This document shows, one piece after another, positions 7,751 through 14,172 of a DNA stretch of 14,498 nucleotides. Each line of letters opens with the position of its first letter. The stretch's first letter is position 1. The stretch is from the NCBI GenBank assembly GCA_031259605.1, contig JAIRLE010000076.1, forward strand, positions 1-14,498, written 5' to 3'. The stretch is from Zoogloeaceae bacterium. Lineage in GTDB: Bacteria; Pseudomonadota; Gammaproteobacteria; Burkholderiales; Rhodocyclaceae. Made by a program: the position numbers and the translations under genes. A model generated the notes under the pieces. It was not told the DNA's origin. It saw nothing but the letters and a program-made list of their open reading frames with translations, and made no database searches.

Positions 7751-8217
7751 GTTTTTTCCTCCTGAAATTCAATATTCGCAATATAGGGTTCATCAGGCAA
7801 TTTTCCAGAGATCGCACACCGCGCCATCCACCAGGCGAGCGCCAGTCCGAAGACCGCGCCCGCCGCCGCGCCCGCATCGCCCGCCGCCACATCGCCCAGC
7901 ACCGCGCCGCCAAGCAGCGCCAGCAGCGGCAAGACATACGCTATACGGACATGGCGGCGCAAGACTCCGGCAGGCAGGACAACCGTCACCCGCGCGCCCG
8001 CCGGCGCGTCGATCCGGTTTTGCACCCGGCAGCGGCGCGGACGAAAACAGAACATCCGCGTCAAATGCGCGCTGCCGCAGCCGCCCGCCTCATGGCAACG
8101 TCCGCAACCGCCGCCGATGACTTCCACCAGCGCATATCCCGCATCGACGCGCAACACCCGCGCCGCCTGCGTAAGCAGCGGCACGGCAACGGCGGCGGCA
8201 TCAGGAAAAGCGGACAT
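7747..8217 (-). CDS. rseC: RseC/MucC family membrane protein
   Basis: Small inner-membrane protein of the SoxR-reducing/RseC family, linked to sigma-E control and to keeping SoxR reduced. The 156 residues show the family plan: a soluble N-terminal part with clustered cysteines GCGRCHEAGGCG (Cys38, Cys41, Cys47), then two membrane helices (about 91-109 and 114-132) and a charged tail. Its stop overlaps the mucD start (ATGA at 7750-7747). No good ribosome-binding site precedes ATG 8217; GTG at 8238 in the same frame is another possible start, equally unsupported. The gap to ilvD is 110 bases, so it may have its own promoter or be read from ilvD. rpoE, rseA and rseB, its usual upstream partners, are absent. 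Confidence 0.85.
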   Translation of the reverse strand: MSAFPDAAAVAVPLLTQAARVLRVDAGYALVEVIGGGCGRCHEAGGCGSAHLTRMFCFRPRRCRVQNRIDAPAGARVTVVLPAGVLRRHVRIAYVLPLLALLGGAVLGDVAAGDAGAAAGAVFGLALAWWMARCAISGKLPDEPYIANIEFQEEKT

Positions 8218-8327
8218 GGCAAGACAGGAAGTATCCACAAGACCGCGTAGTGTAAACCACACGCAGGCAAATCTACATCCCCCGCGAATTTCTTGCTCGT
8301 CTCCAGGGGTTTCCCTCGCCCGCTGCT

Positions 8328-10208
8328 TTATCCTTGATCTGGCGCGTACGGTTTTCCGGCGCGCTTGACCTGCGCCAGGTCGCGCACCGCGCCCTGATCG
8401 GCGGAAGTGGCGAAGAGCGCGTAGGCTTGCAGCGATTTTGGAATGACGCGCGCGCGGCTGACGGGCTGCCAAGCCAGATCGCCTTTGGCGTCCATGGCGG
8501 CGCGGCGACGGGCGAGTTCGGTTTCGGAAACGGCCAGATGGATGCGGCGCCCTGGAATGTCGATTTCAATCGTGTCGCCTTCCTCGATCAACCCGATTGT
8601 CCCGCCGTTGGCGGCTTCCGGAGAAACGTGGCCGATGGAAAGCCCGGAGGTGCCGCCGGAGAAGCGTCCGTCGGTGAGCAACGCGCAGGACTTGCCCAGG
8701 TCGCGCGATTTGAGGTAGCTCGTCGGATAGAGCATTTCCTGCATCCCCGGCCCGCCCTGCGGGCCTTCATAGCGAATGACCACCACATCGCCCGCTGTCA
8801 CCATGCCCGCCAGTATGCCGGTCACCGCGTCCTCCTGGCTTTCGAACACCCGCGCCTTGCCGGTGAATCCAAGGATGGAATCATCCACCCCGGCGGTCTT
8901 GACGATGGAACCCCGCTCGGCGATGTTGCCGTAAAGCACGGCAAGGCCCCCGTCCTGGGAATAGGCGTTCGTCTGGTTGCGGATGCAGCCGCAGGCACGA
9001 TCCATATCCAGCTCCGGCCAGCGACAGTCCTGGGAAAAGGCGTCCCGGCTCGGCGCGTTGCCGGGCGCGGCCCGGTAGAATTCCAGCACACCGCGATTGG
9101 CGGTGGTGACGACATCATGCGTCTCGATGGCCTCGCCCAGGGTTCTGGCATATACGGTAGACACCGAACGGTCGATAAGACGGGCGCGTAAAAGTTCCGC
9201 CAGGATGCCCATGACGCCGCCCGCTCGGTGCACGTCCTCGACGTGATATTTGTCCGTTGCGGGCGCAACCTTGCACAGGCAGGGCGTCTCGCGGGAAATA
9301 CGGTCGATGTCCGCCATGGAAAAATCCACGCCCGCCTCATGGGCGACAGCCAAGAGATGCAGGACGGTATTGGTCGATCCGCCCATCGCCACATCAAGAC
9401 GCATGGCGTTTTCAAAGGCGGCCTTCACGGCGATGGAACGCGGCAGGACGCTTTGGTCGTCCTTTTCGTAATAGCGGCGGCATAGTTCGACAATCAATCG
9501 CCCCGCGTGTAAAAACAGCCCTTTGCGATCCGCGTGAGTGGCTACCAGCGTGCCGTTTCCGGGGAGCGACAGTCCCAGGGCTTCGGTCAGGCAATTCATG
9601 GAATTGGCGGTAAACATGCCGGAACAGGAGCCGCAGGTTGGGCAGGCGGCGTCTTCGATGACCGCGATCTCGGCATCGGAAACCTTCATATCGGCGGCCT
9701 TGACCATGGCGTCGATCAAATCCAGCTTGACGACGCTGTTGTCTTTTCCGATCTTGCCCGCTTCCATCGGCCCGCCGGAGACGAACACGGCGGGAATATT
9801 GAGGCGCATGGCCGCCATCAGCATCCCCGGCGTGATCTTGTCGCAATTGGAAATGCACACCAGGGCGTCGGCGGCATGGGCATTTACCATGTATTCCACC
9901 GAATCGGCGATCAAATCGCGCGAAGGCAGCGAATAGAGCATCCCGTCGTGTCCCATGGCGATGCCATCGTCAATGGCGATGGTGTTGAATTCCTTGGCGA
10001 TGCCGCCCGCCGCCTCGATTTCCCGCGCCACCAGTTGCCCGATGTCCTTCAAATGCACATGGCCCGGCACGAACTGGGTAAAGGAATTGACCACGGCGAC
10101 GATGGGCTTGCCGAAGTCTTCCGTCTTTACGCCGGTTGCCCGCCACAAGGCGCGCGCCCCCGCCATGTTGCGACCATGGGTGGAAACGCGGGAACGATAC
10201 TGGGGCAT
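8328..10208 (-). CDS. ilvD: Dihydroxy-acid dehydratase IlvD
   Basis: IlvD dehydrates dihydroxy-isovalerate and dihydroxy-methylvalerate in valine, leucine and isoleucine synthesis. The 626-residue product is slightly longer than E. coli IlvD (616) and closely follows it: VNSFTQFVPGHVHLKDIGQL (40-59), DDGIAMGHDGM (80-90), ISNCDKITPGM (119-129, Cys122), CPTCGSCSGMFTANSMNCL (189-207, Cys192 and Cys195), and GRFSGGTSGLSIGHVSPEAA near the C-terminus. This is the E. coli-like form, known in E. coli to carry an oxygen-sensitive [4Fe-4S] cluster, rather than the shorter [2Fe-2S] form. The ATG at 10208 has GGAG 6 bases upstream. On the minus strand a TACAAT hexamer about 40 bases upstream may be a -10 box, but no clear -35 box pairs with it. 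Confidence 0.97.
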   Translation of the reverse strand: MPQYRSRVSTHGRNMAGARALWRATGVKTEDFGKPIVAVVNSFTQFVPGHVHLKDIGQLVAREIEAAGGIAKEFNTIAIDDGIAMGHDGMLYSLPSRDLIADSVEYMVNAHAADALVCISNCDKITPGMLMAAMRLNIPAVFVSGGPMEAGKIGKDNSVVKLDLIDAMVKAADMKVSDAEIAVIEDAACPTCGSCSGMFTANSMNCLTEALGLSLPGNGTLVATHADRKGLFLHAGRLIVELCRRYYEKDDQSVLPRSIAVKAAFENAMRLDVAMGGSTNTVLHLLAVAHEAGVDFSMADIDRISRETPCLCKVAPATDKYHVEDVHRAGGVMGILAELLRARLIDRSVSTVYARTLGEAIETHDVVTTANRGVLEFYRAAPGNAPSRDAFSQDCRWPELDMDRACGCIRNQTNAYSQDGGLAVLYGNIAERGSIVKTAGVDDSILGFTGKARVFESQEDAVTGILAGMVTAGDVVVIRYEGPQGGPGMQEMLYPTSYLKSRDLGKSCALLTDGRFSGGTSGLSIGHVSPEAANGGTIGLIEEGDTIEIDIPGRRIHLAVSETELARRRAAMDAKGDLAWQPVSRARVIPKSLQAYALFATSADQGAVRDLAQVKRAGKPYAPDQG

Positions 10209-10508
10209 GGTGTTTCTCCGTTATTGTTGACGCAAGGGCAGGATTGTAACGCCGGGATTCAGAAGACAGAAGACGGTCAGTATGCGCCGCGGCGCGCTGG
10301 GGGTTGGCGAATGCCGAGGTGCGCGAAGGCGTCACCGGCGGCCTGCCGCGGCGCTTCTTCCGGGGCATGACAGAAGTCCGCCCGCTGTCGGCCAGGAGTC
10401 AGTCCGCGCTCTTGGCTTTCCTTGCCGTGGGTGGAGGAAGCCTGGATTTCATCGCATTTCGACAAAGAATGCCAGGGCTGAAGCCAAAATCCATCGGTTT
10501 CCGGGCGA
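10209..10508. other. Intergenic stretch, no gene seen
   Basis: Between the ilvD start and the carbonic anhydrase relic. Short open frames on both strands give no recognisable protein. It should hold the ilvD promoter on the minus strand. A perfect 12-bp palindrome, gcgccgcggcgc, lies at 10284-10295. Given the relic next door, part of this could be decayed coding sequence, but I cannot show it. Confidence 0.45.
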
Positions 10509-10835
10509 TCACGCGCCATCCGGCATGATTCCGGTCATGGCGGTCTGGCAGTGGGGCAACAGGTCTTCGGGACGGCGGATGGTCATGCCGAGATCGTGCA
10601 CGAGGCCGTCTTTCAGGCTGTAAATCCAGGCGTGTATGGTGATGGGCTGTCTGCGCCGCCAGGCGCCCCGCACCACGCCGGTCTGGCGCACGTCCTGTAC
10701 ATGCCGGAAGCCAGATATCCACGGCTCGCCGTTCAGCGCCAGGCGCACCCCGCTGTAGCCTCCCGGCAGGGTGCGGATTTCTTCATCGTTTTGCTGGGCG
10801 CGGGGAAAATGAGGGGCGGCGCGGAAAATTTGCAA
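10509..10835 (-). pseudogene. Remnant of a beta-carbonic anhydrase (C-terminal end only)
   Basis: Bases 10703-10509 encode HVQDVRQTGVVRGAWRRRQ, then PITIHAWIYSLKDGLVHDLGMTI, which matches the conserved C-terminal helix and strand of beta-class carbonic anhydrases (typically ...TSIVQDAW..GQ.L.VHGWIY.L.DGLL.DLG). The zinc ligands (CxDSR and HxxC motifs) lie further N-terminal in the family and are nowhere in the window. The frame stays open to an ATG at 10835, but those first 44 residues are not anhydrase-like. I read this as a truncated, non-catalytic relic. It could still be a short expressed peptide; no ribosome site supports that. Confidence 0.6.
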
Positions 10836-10858
10836 TATTGCGCGCTGGTAATTTATTC
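10830..10858 (+). promoter_or_regulatory. Possible promoter of the thioesterase gene
   Basis: TTGCAA (10830-10835), 17 bases, TTATTC (10853-10858) upstream of the thioesterase ATGs at 10891. The -35 box overlaps a perfect 10-bp palindrome gcaatattgc (10832-10841), which could be a regulator site. Both hexamers are imperfect. Confidence 0.3.
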
Positions 10859-10890
10859 TGTCGCTTCCTTTCTGTCTTTACTTTCCTTTG

Positions 10891-11331
10891 ATGATGATGG
10901 ATGAAGCGGTTCATTGCCCCAAGCGGCAACCTACTCTGCGCCTGGCGCCCATGCCCGGTAATGAAAACATGTTCGGCGACATTTTTGGCGGCTGGGTGAT
11001 GTCGAACGTCGATATCGCGGGCGGCATCGAGGCCATGCGGCACGCGCGCGGACGAGTGGCAACGGTGGCGGTCAACAGTTTCCAGTTCCACCAGCCCATC
11101 TCCAGCGGCGATGTGGTGAGTTTCTATACCGAAGTCGTCCACATGGGACGAACCTCGATTACCGTCCAGGTGCAGGTTTTCGCCGAGCGGCGTCCGCAAA
11201 AGCCGATTGTCGTCAAGGTGACGGAAGCCATCCTGACCTACGTGGCGCTGGACAAGGAAGGCCAGAAACGCACACTGCCCCCCGCCATATGGCCGGAACT
11301 GAACGATGCCGACGCGCCGCCGGAGCCGTGA
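10891..11331 (+). CDS. yciA: YciA-type hotdog acyl-CoA thioesterase
   Basis: Hydrolyses acyl-CoA to free acid and CoA in the cytoplasm. The 146-residue product has a single hotdog domain: RLAPMPGNENMFGDIFGGWVMSNVD carries the FGGW turn and the likely catalytic Asp41, followed by GRVATVAVNSFQFHQPISSGDVV (54-76) and the strand HMGRTSITVQVQVF. Length and motifs match the YciA family (about 130-160 residues). Three ATG codons in a row (10891, 10894, 10897) could each start translation; no Shine-Dalgarno sequence is visible, as the leader is pyrimidine-rich, so the start is uncertain by a few residues. It stands alone between two broken genes. Family call is firm; substrate range is not visible. 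Confidence 0.9.
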   Translation: MMMDEAVHCPKRQPTLRLAPMPGNENMFGDIFGGWVMSNVDIAGGIEAMRHARGRVATVAVNSFQFHQPISSGDVVSFYTEVVHMGRTSITVQVQVFAERRPQKPIVVKVTEAILTYVALDKEGQKRTLPPAIWPELNDADAPPEP

Positions 11332-11356
11332 GGCGCAGCTCGTCACGATAATTTTC

Positions 11357-11637
11357 ATGTGGTTGTACGCCGGGCGGAAAATCCCTTGCCTGCGCCGCTC
11401 GCTGGCGGACGCCAGGGATGGGAGATTCTCCCGTGTTACGACCCCGGCGCAAATCATGCTGCGCGAGGCGCGGAAGAAAGCGGGAATGACACGCGGGATT
11501 TTGCGCAAGCGATCGCCACGCCGCTTGCCACCCTGCGCGATTGGGAGCAGGGGCGTTTCGAGCCGCCCGGCGGCGTGTTCTGCCTCTTGAAGCTGATTGC
11601 CCGTCATCCCGGCCTTGCCGGGGAGCTTGCCGCCTGA
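11357..11637 (+). pseudogene. Frameshifted XRE/HTH regulator (antitoxin-like)
   Basis: Two frames together make one helix-turn-helix protein. The frame from ATG 11357 gives ...TTPAQIMLREARKKAGMTR, the usual start of an XRE/HigA-type HTH; the next frame continues with RDFAQAIATPLATLRDWEQGRFEPPG, then ALLKLI-like FCLLKLIARHPGLAGELAA and stops at 11637. The join falls near 11495-11502, and removing a single base there restores one frame. Such proteins are antitoxins or small regulators with a WEQGRxxPxG signature. No matching toxin gene is adjacent. Whether this is a real mutation or a sequence error cannot be told from one sequence. Confidence 0.65.
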
Positions 11638-11649
11638 TCCGCCCGCGTC

Positions 11650-12253
11650 TCATTGCTGCGCCTCAATGATCCCGGCGCGTACGAGCCTGTCCTCAATGGA
11701 ATGGAGCGCCTTTTGCTCTTCCCCGACGTTGGCCGCATGCTTTTCCAAGTAGCCAATGAGAAACTTTTTTGGCATGGGCGGAAACCGTATTGATGGTCAT
11801 CCCGTGCTTTTCCGCCAGGCGCTCAAGGCTTTCGCGCTCCGCCTTGCGAACGAAGCAGCGGATGACATGCTCCCGGCGCATCAGCCCATTGGTTGTACAT
11901 CCGGCCAGCGCCGCGCCGCGGGCGATGTCCGCGATAACAGTGATGGCGTTCATCCATTCTGTATTGACGCGCTTCCTCCAGTTGAAATCCGCCGCCACCT
12001 TGACCTTGACCCTGGCGTCATCCGTCCAGAAGCCCTTCACTTCGCGCATTTCCATCCGCCCGTCGGAGCGCATCACGACGAAATACGGAGAATAAAAGGT
12101 GTTGTCCGCCAGGCGCAGCTTGACGCCCGCGAACAGATGCCAGGCGATTTCCCCGGCGCGCTGGCGCGTTTCCATCGCGCCGGAGTATTCCGCTTCGGTC
12201 TGGTTCATCCGGCCAGGCTCCAGGCGGCCAAGGGCGTACATGCGGCGGTTCAC
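11650..12253 (-). pseudogene. DUF1064-like phage nuclease fused to a second phage protein, frameshifted
   Basis: From GTG 12253 (GAGG 8 bases upstream), residues 5-90 read MYALGRLEPGRMNQTEAEY, then AGEIAWHLFAGVKLRLADNTFYSPYF and MREVKGFWTDDARVKVKVAAD. This matches a phage family with a restriction-endonuclease-like core (PD...ExK; Glu71 and Lys73 present). Relatives as I recall them have Asp in the YTPDF motif; here it is Tyr57 (codon at 12085-12083). The family's expected end (PFRFIAV...) is missing; instead the frame continues into NAITVIADIARG and a helix-turn-helix-like LERLAEKHGMTINTVSAHAKK. Then a run of six A (plus-strand T 11765-11770) breaks the frame: it stops at 11693, whereas dropping one A continues as FLIGYLEKHAANVGEEQKAL to a stop at 11650. 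It looks like a fused, inactivated gene pair. Confidence 0.6.
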
Positions 12254-12339
12254 GAAAATGACCTCGCCGCAGTGGATGTCGAGGCTGATTTTTTCCGGAC
12301 GGAAGGGATGGCGGCGGGGTCGAATTTTTTCCGAAACGC

Positions 12340-12367
12340 TTGACCTTTGTAATCGAACGATTACGAT
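12340..12367 (+). promoter_or_regulatory. Toxin-antitoxin promoter with operator palindrome
   Basis: TTGACC (12340-12345), 16 bases, TACGAT (12362-12367). A perfect inverted repeat gtaatcg-aa-cgattac (12349-12364) fills the spacer and overlaps the -10 box. This is the usual place for autorepression by a toxin-antitoxin complex. The expected RNA start, about 7 bases past the -10 box, falls at or next to the toxin ATG. Confidence 0.65.
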
Positions 12368-12374
12368 ACAGGGC

Positions 12375-12671
12375 ATGTACAGCGTTTTCCTGACCCTTGA
12401 ATTTTCCGCCTGGCTTTCCGGCCTCAAGGATGGCCTGACGCAAAAGCGTCTCGTGCGCCGTCTTGAAAAGGCCGAGGCGGGGAATCTGGGCGACGTGAAG
12501 CCGGTGGGCGAAGGCGTCTTCGAGATGCGCGAATTCTTCGGCTCCGGATGGCGCATGTACTACATCCAGCGCGGCGATACCCTGATCGTCATGTTGGGCG
12601 GCGGCGACAAATCGACGCAAACGGCGGACATCGCCCGTGCCATACAATTGGCGCGCACCCTGGAGGAATGA
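12375..12671 (+). CDS. RelE/ParE-family toxin, HI1419 type
   Basis: Toxin of a type II toxin-antitoxin pair; RelE-fold members usually cut mRNA at the ribosome, though the target of this subfamily is not clear. The 98 residues follow the HI1419 pattern: MYSVFLTLEFSAWLSGLKD at the start, GNLGDVKPVGEGVFEMR (36-52), GWRMYYIQRGDTLIVMLGGG (58-77) and GDKSTQTADIARAIQLA (77-93). The ATG at 12375 fits the family's N-terminus, but no Shine-Dalgarno is available and the promoter places the RNA start here, so translation may be leaderless or nearly so. The antitoxin gene follows 3 bases after the stop; toxin first, antitoxin second is normal for this family. The gene looks intact. Confidence 0.9.
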   Translation: MYSVFLTLEFSAWLSGLKDGLTQKRLVRRLEKAEAGNLGDVKPVGEGVFEMREFFGSGWRMYYIQRGDTLIVMLGGGDKSTQTADIARAIQLARTLEE

Positions 12672-12674
12672 ATC

Positions 12675-12998
12675 ATGACCGGCAGCAAGAAAATCAAAGT
12701 CTCCGAACTGAAACGCTTCGACGCCGCCGAATATCTGACGGATGAAGAGGCGATTGCCGAATATCTGACCGTGGTTCTGGAAGACGGCGACCCCGCCGGT
12801 CTTGTCCAGGCGCTGGGCACGATCGCCCGCGCGCGCGGCATGAGCCAGATCGCCAGGGATTCCGGCATTACCCGCGAGGCGCTCTACAAGGCGCTGCGGC
12901 GCGACGCCAGCCCGCGTTTCGAGACCATTTCCCGCGTCTGCCAGGCGCTGGGCGTCCGGCTGGCGGCTGTCCCGGTGGAAAACGCCGCTCACGCCTGA
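12675..12998 (+). CDS. HTH antitoxin, HI1420 type
   Basis: Antitoxin partner of the gene just upstream. The 107 residues have a short N-terminal segment (FDAAEYLTDEEAIAEYLTVVLEDGDPAGLVQALGTIARARG, residues 15-55) and an XRE-like helix-turn-helix MSQIARDSGITREALYKALRRDASPRFETISRVCQALGVRL (56-96), the standard arrangement of the HI1420 family. It should neutralise the toxin and bind the palindrome at 12349-12364. The ATG at 12675 has GGAGGA (12662-12667) inside the toxin's last codons, giving strong and coupled translation. Its stop overlaps the end of the convergent HNH pseudogene by ten bases. Confidence 0.92.
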   Translation: MTGSKKIKVSELKRFDAAEYLTDEEAIAEYLTVVLEDGDPAGLVQALGTIARARGMSQIARDSGITREALYKALRRDASPRFETISRVCQALGVRLAAVPVENAAHA

Positions 12999-13269
12999 CC
13001 CCTTTCCAGCGCATCGCGGATCTGCTGGAACGTTTCCGCCAGCAGCTCGAGTTCGGATGTCTTCCAGGCGCGCTCGAACGCCTTGACGCCCATGCCGTGA
13101 ATGCCCGTGCCGCCCCGGTGATGTTCGAGGCAAAGCGGGATTGTCAGCCGCTTGCCCGCTGACGCATGCCCTGACCGAAGCGCGGATGATGCGCTTCCAC
13201 CGGGCGCTGTCCGCACAGGGCGCAGGGGAGCGAGGCGACACGGGCGAGGTGGCGTTTGGCTGGGGTCAT
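12989..13269 (-). pseudogene. Frameshifted phage HNH endonuclease
   Basis: From ATG 13269 the frame reads MTPAKRHLARVASLPCALCG, then QRPVEAHHPRFGQGMRQRASG and stops. The neighbouring frame continues with KRLTIPLCLEHHRGGTGIHG, then MGVKAFERAWKTSELELLAE and ends at 12989. Together they form a typical small phage HNH nuclease: a CxxC (Cys16, Cys19) and EAHH half, and a CLEHHRGG half. The break lies near 13145-13165 and fits loss of one base. The ATG overlaps the antirepressor's stop (ATGA), so the two genes were made as one coupled unit. Confidence 0.72.
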
Positions 13270-13994
13270 GCGCTCCCCGCCTGCCCGGACAGGTCATTCA
13301 CGCCGTGTATCTGGGCGAAACGGATCATCCCCTTGGGCGTCAGGCGGCAGTAAGGCTTGGCAACCTCGTTGCCGTCGTCGTCGTGGTAGTGCGCCTCCTG
13401 GTACTCCATGCGCCCGGCGTGAATCTGGGCGATCGCCGCGACCCATGATTTGTTCTGCCGGTAAACCCAGCCTTCCTTGTGCAAGCGCCGGGTCAGTTCG
13501 TCGCGCTTCACGCCCAGCACCTTGGCTGCTTCCGTGAGGATGATCGATTTCTTGCCCGCCTCGATGCGTTCCAGGACGGCTACCTTCGGCGCTTGTTCCG
13601 AAACCTTGGCCTCCAGCGCGACGACCTTCTCGGTATAGGTCAGGAGAGTGCTGCGCAGGAAGGCGGGATCGGACAAAGCCGCGATGGGATCGGGGTTTTG
13701 TATTTTCTCCTCAAGTTCCTGCCAACGGTCGACAACCCGCGCCGTGAATTCGGGCGACAACCGCGCCACAACGACAAAACTGTCCCGCTTGCAAAGGTTG
13801 TAGACACTGATGGTTTTCGGGCCGAGGCCGTCGTTGGAGACTTCGGCCAATGGCGGAAGTGTGATAACTCCGCGATTCGCAAGGCGTTCTATCGTGCGGC
13901 GCACATCCGCATGGTTGGATTCAACGAGCCGCGAAATCTCAAAGCTGGACATGGTGAGTGGATGATCCGCAGCAAGTGGGATGATCTGGTTCAT
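13266..13994 (-). CDS. Phage antirepressor: Rha domain plus ANT/KilA-C domain
   Basis: The 242-residue product begins with a Rha-type regulatory domain (about 12-95; SSFEISRLVESNHADVRRTIERL, SVYNLCKRDSFVVVARLSPEFTARVVDRWQELE), then a helical linker likely to form a coiled coil (112-145, EKVVALEAKVSEQAPKV), then an ANT/KilA-C DNA-binding domain (about 145-232; ILTEAAKVLGVKRDELTRRL, HKEGWVYRQN, YCRLTPKGMIRFAQIHG). Proteins of this layout are phage antirepressors or regulators that counter a repressor. The ATG at 13994 has AGGAG 6 bases upstream. The reading frame is complete, unlike the nuclease genes downstream of it. It overlaps the HNH gene by four bases. Confidence 0.88.
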   Translation of the reverse strand: MNQIIPLAADHPLTMSSFEISRLVESNHADVRRTIERLANRGVITLPPLAEVSNDGLGPKTISVYNLCKRDSFVVVARLSPEFTARVVDRWQELEEKIQNPDPIAALSDPAFLRSTLLTYTEKVVALEAKVSEQAPKVAVLERIEAGKKSIILTEAAKVLGVKRDELTRRLHKEGWVYRQNKSWVAAIAQIHAGRMEYQEAHYHDDDGNEVAKPYCRLTPKGMIRFAQIHGVNDLSGQAGSA

Positions 13995-14051
13995 GAGGCG
14001 CTCCTTTCGGACGGTTGCGGGCGCGGGGAAGGCGAAAGAATGAGATTCGGC

Positions 14052-14069
14052 AAAATCCTCCCGGATTTT
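14052..14069. repeat. Perfect 7-bp stem hairpin
   Basis: aaaatcc, loop tccc, ggatttt, in the 178-base gap between the divergent antirepressor and the secreted protein gene. It may be a regulator site or a fortuitous repeat. Confidence 0.4.
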
Positions 14070-14172
14070 CCTGATGTATCATCGACAACTGTTGTTGGAC
14101 TACGCTTCGCAGCCCAATCTTGTCGCTTCGGGCTACGCTTGCTCTGACCTGTTGCCATTGAACGGAAAAGTC

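Larger units (their letters stand above)
11650..13994 (-). mobile_element. Decaying prophage fragment
   Basis: Minus-strand genes of phage type run through this region: a Rha/ANT antirepressor, an HNH nuclease overlapping it, and a DUF1064-like nuclease gene. Two are frameshifted and no integrase, structural gene or attachment repeat is visible, so it cannot be a live phage. An intact toxin-antitoxin pair on the opposite strand sits between the HNH and DUF1064 genes. Boundaries are approximate. Confidence 0.6.

Noticed and set aside
6329..7765. 478-residue plus-strand open frame over mucD
   Set aside because: Antisense shadow of mucD; catalytic triad and signal peptide lie on the other strand.
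11765..11770. Programmed -1 ribosomal frameshift at the A-run
   Set aside because: The continuing frame is +1 relative to the first, so the usual -1 slippery mechanism does not fit.
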